8,065 bases of DNA from JBEKHI01 sp050012355 (GTDB lineage: Bacteria; Actinomycetota; Actinomycetes; Streptosporangiales; Streptosporangiaceae), in contig JBEKHI010000396.1 of assembly GCA_050012355.1 (NCBI GenBank), positions 1 through 8,065 on the forward strand, in the 5' to 3' direction. Positions 5,140 through 8,065 of this stretch are shown in pieces; within the stretch, counting starts at the first letter, position 1; every line of letters starts with the position of its first letter. The position numbers were made by a program, and so were the translations under genes. The notes beneath the pieces are model-generated. The model saw only the letters and a program-made list of their open reading frames with translations, was not told the origin of the DNA and ran no database searches.

Positions 5140-6198
5140 TTAGTTTGCCGCGGGTGAGAGCTGGGCTGAGTAGAGCCGCAGGTGGGCTCGGGCGGCGGCT
5201 TCCCAGGTGTAGGAGGCTGCTAGCTTCTGCCCGGGGGCGCGCAGCAAGTCGGGGGAGGCGAGGGCGTCCAGCAGGGCGCCGGCGAAACCGGGTGGATCGG
5301 CAGCGTACCGGACGGCGTCGGCGAAGACCTCGCGGAACACCGGCAGGTCGCGGGCGACGACCGGGACACCGGCGGCGAGTGCTTCCATCGCGGCCAGCCC
5401 GAAGCCCTCCTTGACCGACGGGAACCCGAACACCGACGCGCCCGCCACCAGCGACGGCAGTTCGTCGTGCGGCACCGGCCCGAGGACAACCGGTGCCACC
5501 GAAAGCGACAAAGCACGAGCGTCCCACGAAGCGCGGTAGTCGCGGTAGTCGAACAGCGTCTCGCCGCCCGCGATGACCAGCCGCAGATCGGGCGCGGTCC
5601 GCAGCGCGAGCGCGTAGGCCTCCAGTAGGTCCAGCGACCCCTTGCGCGGCTCGATCCCGCCGACCGAGAGCAGGTAACGCCCGAACCGGGAACCAGGCGC
5701 GGCGGCGGCGAACCGGCCGGCGTCGACACCGTTCGGTATCACCGTGGCCGAGATGCCCCAGCCCGCCGTCAGCTCGGCAGCCACCGCGGCTGACACGCAG
5801 ATGTGCGCGTAAGGCCGGGTAAGAGCACGCTCATGACAGGCCGCCAGCTCCGGCGTGGTGAAGTGGTCGATGTGGTGCACCGTGCGGATACACCGGGAAA
5901 CCGCGTTCGCGCTGATGCAGTCCTGCGCGTGGACGATGTCGTAATCATCCGGCCTGAACGCGGCGCGCAGAGCCGAGATCGACCGCAGCACCCGCTCGCC
6001 GACAGACTCAGGCTCATCGGAGAACGGCACGACGACGACCGGTACCGAGACCGGGCGGAAGAAGCCGGTGTCGCCGCCGCGCCCGAGCGTCCACACCGTC
6101 ACGTCCTGGCCGAGAGCGGTGAGCGCCTCGGCCAGCGCGAGCGTGTGCACCACGCCGCCGCGTGGCTTCGAGGAGTACGTGAGCAACGCGATCCTCAT
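5140..6198 (-). CDS. GT4-type glycosyltransferase, MSMEG_0565 family
   Basis: A 352-residue cytosolic GT-B fold glycosyltransferase that should transfer a sugar from a nucleotide-sugar donor with retention. The N-terminal domain begins MRIALLTYSSKPRGG with the acceptor-side glycine loop (14-15). HAQDCISANAVS and VHHIDHFTTPELAACHERA follow. The C-terminal donor domain has IPNGVDAGRF near 154-163, GGIEPRKG (180-187, with Arg185 and Lys186 positioned for the donor phosphates) and the E-x7-E motif Glu264/Glu272 in KEGFGLAAME. These segments match the MSMEG_0565 family as I remember it; that family is reported only inside a conserved biosynthetic cluster of unknown product. The start ATG overlaps the stop of the upstream hydrolase-like gene (ATGA, 6195-6198). 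No ribosome binding site is visible, so translation is probably coupled. It is the last gene of the operon. Fold is certain; the family name is strongly supported by sequence and gene order; donor and acceptor are unknown. Confidence 0.9.
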   Translation of the reverse strand: MRIALLTYSSKPRGGVVHTLALAEALTALGQDVTVWTLGRGGDTGFFRPVSVPVVVVPFSDEPESVGERVLRSISALRAAFRPDDYDIVHAQDCISANAVSRCIRTVHHIDHFTTPELAACHERALTRPYAHICVSAAVAAELTAGWGISATVIPNGVDAGRFAAAAPGSRFGRYLLSVGGIEPRKGSLDLLEAYALALRTAPDLRLVIAGGETLFDYRDYRASWDARALSLSVAPVVLGPVPHDELPSLVAGASVFGFPSVKEGFGLAAMEALAAGVPVVARDLPVFREVFADAVRYAADPPGFAGALLDALASPDLLRAPGQKLAASYTWEAAARAHLRLYSAQLSPAAN

Positions 6199-7025
6199 GG
6201 TGCGTACGCGCCCGGCTTGCGTTCGGCCAGGTGGTGCAGTACCCGGCGGGCGCGGGTGATCTCCGACGCCACGTCAACCTCGGCTACCGCCAGGCCCGCC
6301 TTGGACCAGGTGCGGGCGAGTATCTCCCCGCCAGGGCCGACCACCTTGGCCTGGCCGAGGAAGCGCATCCCGCCCATCGCCCCGGTCTGGTTGGAGGAGG
6401 CGAGCACGAGCTGGTTCTCGGCTGCTCGCGCCTGGTCGTACAGGTCGAACAGCCGCGCCTGCCGGTCCTGCGCCATCCGGGGCGCGCGGTTGGTGAGGCT
6501 GGTTGGCCAGGCCGACAGGCAGGCCAGGATCTGCGCGCCGTCGAGTGCGAGGGTGCGCGCGGATTCAGGAAACGTCTTGTCGTAGTCGATCAGCATCCCG
6601 ACCCGGCCCGCGGGGGTATCGAAGGCAGAAAACGAAGAGCCCGCCCCGTAGGCGACGGTCTCGCCTGGTGGCTGATGTACCTTGCGGTGACGGCCGAGCG
6701 TCCCGTCGCCGGTGACGCAGACCGCGGAGTTGTACCGGGTATCACCGGGACCGGCCTCGCAGTAGCCCACGCAGACAACCATCGATCCGGCCAGCTCGCC
6801 GATCTTGCGCAGGTAGGGGCTCTCGGGTTCGAGCGCGGGCGGCAGCGCGTCGGGGTCGGGGTGCCGCAGGTCCGCGAGGTAACCGCCGAGTGCCGCGTCC
6901 GGCAGCACGAGCAGCGCCGCGCCCGACGCCCGGGCATGCTCAATCAGCGAGGCGATCCGGGCCAGGCAGAATTCCAGGTCACGGCCGAAGTGCGCGGCGA
7001 CCGCGGCGATCCTGATCGGTGCCAT
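6195..7025 (-). CDS. Carbon-nitrogen hydrolase homologue lacking the catalytic Cys and Glu
   Basis: A 276-residue member of the nitrilase superfamily by fold, and a paralogue of the adjacent gene at 7029-7856: by eye about half of the residues agree, with no large gaps. Nitrilase enzymes use a Glu-Lys-Cys triad. Here Lys115 is kept in GRHRKVHQP. The Glu position is Asp43 (VLPDAALGGY, codon GAC at 6897-6899) and the nucleophile position is Asp147 (MLIDYDKTFPES, codon GAC at 6585-6587). The rest of the fold is intact: RYNSAVCV, FDTPAGRVGM, SAWP, SSNQTG and AKVVGPGGEILA. No frameshift or stop interrupts it, so it looks maintained rather than decaying. Hydrolysis by the usual thioimidate route should be impossible. 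It may be a structural partner of the active paralogue, a ligand binder, or an enzyme with new chemistry. It starts 3 nt after the neighbour's stop and overlaps the glycosyltransferase start. Confidence 0.88.
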   Translation of the reverse strand: MAPIRIAAVAAHFGRDLEFCLARIASLIEHARASGAALLVLPDAALGGYLADLRHPDPDALPPALEPESPYLRKIGELAGSMVVCVGYCEAGPGDTRYNSAVCVTGDGTLGRHRKVHQPPGETVAYGAGSSFSAFDTPAGRVGMLIDYDKTFPESARTLALDGAQILACLSAWPTSLTNRAPRMAQDRQARLFDLYDQARAAENQLVLASSNQTGAMGGMRFLGQAKVVGPGGEILARTWSKAGLAVAEVDVASEITRARRVLHHLAERKPGAYAP

Positions 7026-7028
7026 CGG

Positions 7029-7856
7029 TCATGCCATCGAGAGCCCGTAGGCATCGGGGCGCCGGTTCTGCAGGTGCGCCATGGACCGGCGCGCCGATTC
7101 GAGTGCCTCTCGCACGTCCAGTTCCGCCACCGCTATCCCTTCCGTGATTCCCGTGCTGGCGAGTACCTCGCCGCCAGGGCCGACGACCTTGGCGCTGGCG
7201 ACGAAGCGCAACTCGCCGAACATACCCGACTGGTTGGCCGAGAGCCAGACGATCTGGTTCTCCAGCGCCCGGACCTGATCGAACAGGTCGAACCGGTGCG
7301 TCCAGCGGTCCTGTCCGAGGTCGGCCGCCGCGGAAGTCTTGCTCCCCGGCCAGGCGGACACGCACGCGACGATCTCGGCGCCATCCAGGGCCAGCGCCCG
7401 GGCGGATTCGGGAAACGCCTTGTCGTAGCAGATCATCATGCCCAGCCGCCCCACGGGAGTGTCGAAGGCGGTGAATCCCGATCCGCGCTCGTAATGGCTG
7501 TCTTCCGACAGCGGCTGGTGTACCTTCCGGTGGTTGCCGAGGATGCCGTCGCCATGCACGCAGACACTGTTGTAGAGATCTCCGCCGGCCAGCTCGCAAT
7601 AGCCCGCCGCCAGCACCATGTCGCCGGCCAGCCGGGCCAGCCTGGCGATTTCCGGCCCGTCCAGCCGCAGCGGCGGCGGGCCCTCCGCGGACCCGTCGAG
7701 CGACGCGAGATACCCGCCCAGGCACGCCTCGGGCAGGGCCAGCAGTCCCACGCCGCGTTCGCGGGCACTGGCCACCAGAGCCTCGACACGCCCGAAGTCG
7801 GCGTCCAGGTCCCGGTCGAAGGGGGCGGCGACCGCGGCCATCCGCAACCTGCTCAT
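7029..7856 (-). CDS. Carbon-nitrogen hydrolase (nitrilase superfamily), MSMEG_0566-like
   Basis: A 275-residue cytosolic hydrolase of the nitrilase superfamily with the full catalytic triad: Glu43 in LPEACLGGY, Lys111 in NHRKVHQP and Cys143 in MMICYDKAFPES. The likely auxiliary Glu118 is also present. Enzymes of this type attack an amide, nitrile or carbamoyl carbon through the cysteine thiol and release ammonia or an amine; which substrate applies here is not visible. DLYNSVCVHGDGILG, FDTPVGRLGM, SAWPGS and SANQSGMFG complete the alpha-beta-beta-alpha sandwich. The gene lies between an AIR-synthase-like gene upstream (ATGA overlap, 7853-7856) and its degenerate paralogue downstream (3-nt gap). 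A GGGGA stretch 4 nt before the ATG may serve as ribosome binding site. Position and sequence fit the MSMEG_0566 slot of the conserved cluster. Amidase rather than true nitrilase activity seems more likely given its length, but this is inference. Confidence 0.9.
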   Translation of the reverse strand: MSRLRMAAVAAPFDRDLDADFGRVEALVASARERGVGLLALPEACLGGYLASLDGSAEGPPPLRLDGPEIARLARLAGDMVLAAGYCELAGGDLYNSVCVHGDGILGNHRKVHQPLSEDSHYERGSGFTAFDTPVGRLGMMICYDKAFPESARALALDGAEIVACVSAWPGSKTSAAADLGQDRWTHRFDLFDQVRALENQIVWLSANQSGMFGELRFVASAKVVGPGGEVLASTGITEGIAVAELDVREALESARRSMAHLQNRRPDAYGLSMA

Positions 7857-8065
7857 GCTGTCCCCAGTCCGGTGACGGCTCCGTCGATCACCTGGGTCTC
7901 CTCACCATCGGGCCACCGCAGCCGCACGCCGCGGCCCGCCACCAGTTCGCCGCACGCTGCGCTTACCGCGGGGCCAGCCCGCAGCAGTTCTGTGCTGAGC
8001 ATCGCGAAGCCGGGGAAGCAGGTCAGCCAGTCACCGGCGGTCGCCGCGGTCGGCCGCGGCACCTG
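7853..8065 (-). CDS. AIR-synthase-related protein, C-terminal part (cut by the window edge)
   Basis: Only the last 70 residues are present; the frame is still open at the edge (codon CAG at 8063-8065), so the internal GTG at 8062 is not taken as a start. The segment GDWLTCFPGFAML, followed by a variable helix and CGELVAGRGVRLRWPDGEET, resembles the C-terminal end of the AIR-synthase-like (PurM-fold) proteins of the MSMEG_0567 / sll0787 group. In that group this domain may stand alone or be fused behind a GNAT acetyltransferase. In M. smegmatis this gene is next to the MSMEG_0566 hydrolase, which is the order seen here. Its stop overlaps the hydrolase start (ATGA). The assignment rests on a short fragment plus gene order and is moderate. 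The AIR-synthase-like domain would suggest ATP-dependent chemistry on a phosphorylated intermediate, but its reaction is unknown. Confidence 0.55.
   Translation of the reverse strand, partial: QVPRPTAATAGDWLTCFPGFAMLSTELLRAGPAVSAACGELVAGRGVRLRWPDGEETQVIDGAVTGLGTA

Noticed and set aside
4857..5414. Plus-strand open frame through the gap into the glycosyltransferase, possible small or RiPP-like gene
   Set aside because: It has no ribosome binding site. The second half is an Arg/Gly-rich shadow of the glycosyltransferase, and the part within the gap shows no recognisable domain or leader-core layout. Only the CATGACC periodicity is kept as an observation.
5803..6585. Plus-strand open frame opposite the glycosyltransferase and the hydrolase homologue
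   Set aside because: It is antisense to two recognised genes, spans their junction, and translates to Arg/Ala-rich sequence without motifs.
6979..7725. Minus-strand alternative frame across the two hydrolase genes
   Set aside because: It is a frame-shifted shadow of the intact hydrolase. The true frame has the full catalytic triad and fits the ATGA junction.

Overview
The window looks like a chromosomal piece of a high-GC, soil-type actinomycete. Codon third positions are overwhelmingly G or C, GTG starts occur, one mRNA appears leaderless, genes overlap through ATGA junctions, there is a Tat-exported pectin lyase, and the PadR plus HAAS pairing is typical. No rRNA, tRNA, CRISPR array or intact mobile element was seen. 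The genus cannot be fixed from this sequence.

Layout. (1) Positions 24-1717, minus: a secreted rhamnogalacturonan lyase (PL4 type) with a long 3' hairpin. (2) Positions 1804-3303: a divergent pair, a MerR-family regulator (minus) and an aldo/keto reductase (plus). They share a 45-bp spacer that holds a textbook MerR-type promoter: a 19-bp spacer with a perfect 16-bp palindrome inside it, and a predicted leaderless start. (3) Positions 3308-4631, minus: a three-gene operon joined by ATGA overlaps, encoding a PadR repressor, a HAAS-domain four-helix membrane protein and a 77-residue membrane-anchored zinc-ribbon protein. (4) Positions 4632-5139: about 500 bp without a convincing gene, carrying several inverted repeats and three evenly spaced 7-bp direct repeats. 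(5) Positions 5140-8065, minus: the downstream end of an operon that runs off the right edge. It encodes the C-terminus of an AIR-synthase-like protein, two tandem carbon-nitrogen hydrolases, and a GT4-type glycosyltransferase.

Block 5 is the most interesting part. The glycosyltransferase closely resembles the MSMEG_0565 family as I remember it. The order glycosyltransferase, carbon-nitrogen hydrolase, AIR-synthase-like protein matches MSMEG_0565-0566-0567 of Mycobacterium smegmatis, a sporadic biosynthetic cluster of unknown product related to the nitrilase cluster Nit1C. Here the carbon-nitrogen hydrolase gene is duplicated. The upstream copy keeps the Glu-Lys-Cys triad. The downstream copy has Asp in place of the nucleophilic Cys and Asp in place of the catalytic Glu, so it looks like a deliberately retained pseudoenzyme or a repurposed subunit. 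The rest of the cluster (radical SAM enzyme, flavoprotein, nitrilase and others) should lie beyond position 8065.

The left blocks look functionally independent: plant cell-wall degradation, a small redox-regulation pair, and a PadR-controlled membrane module.
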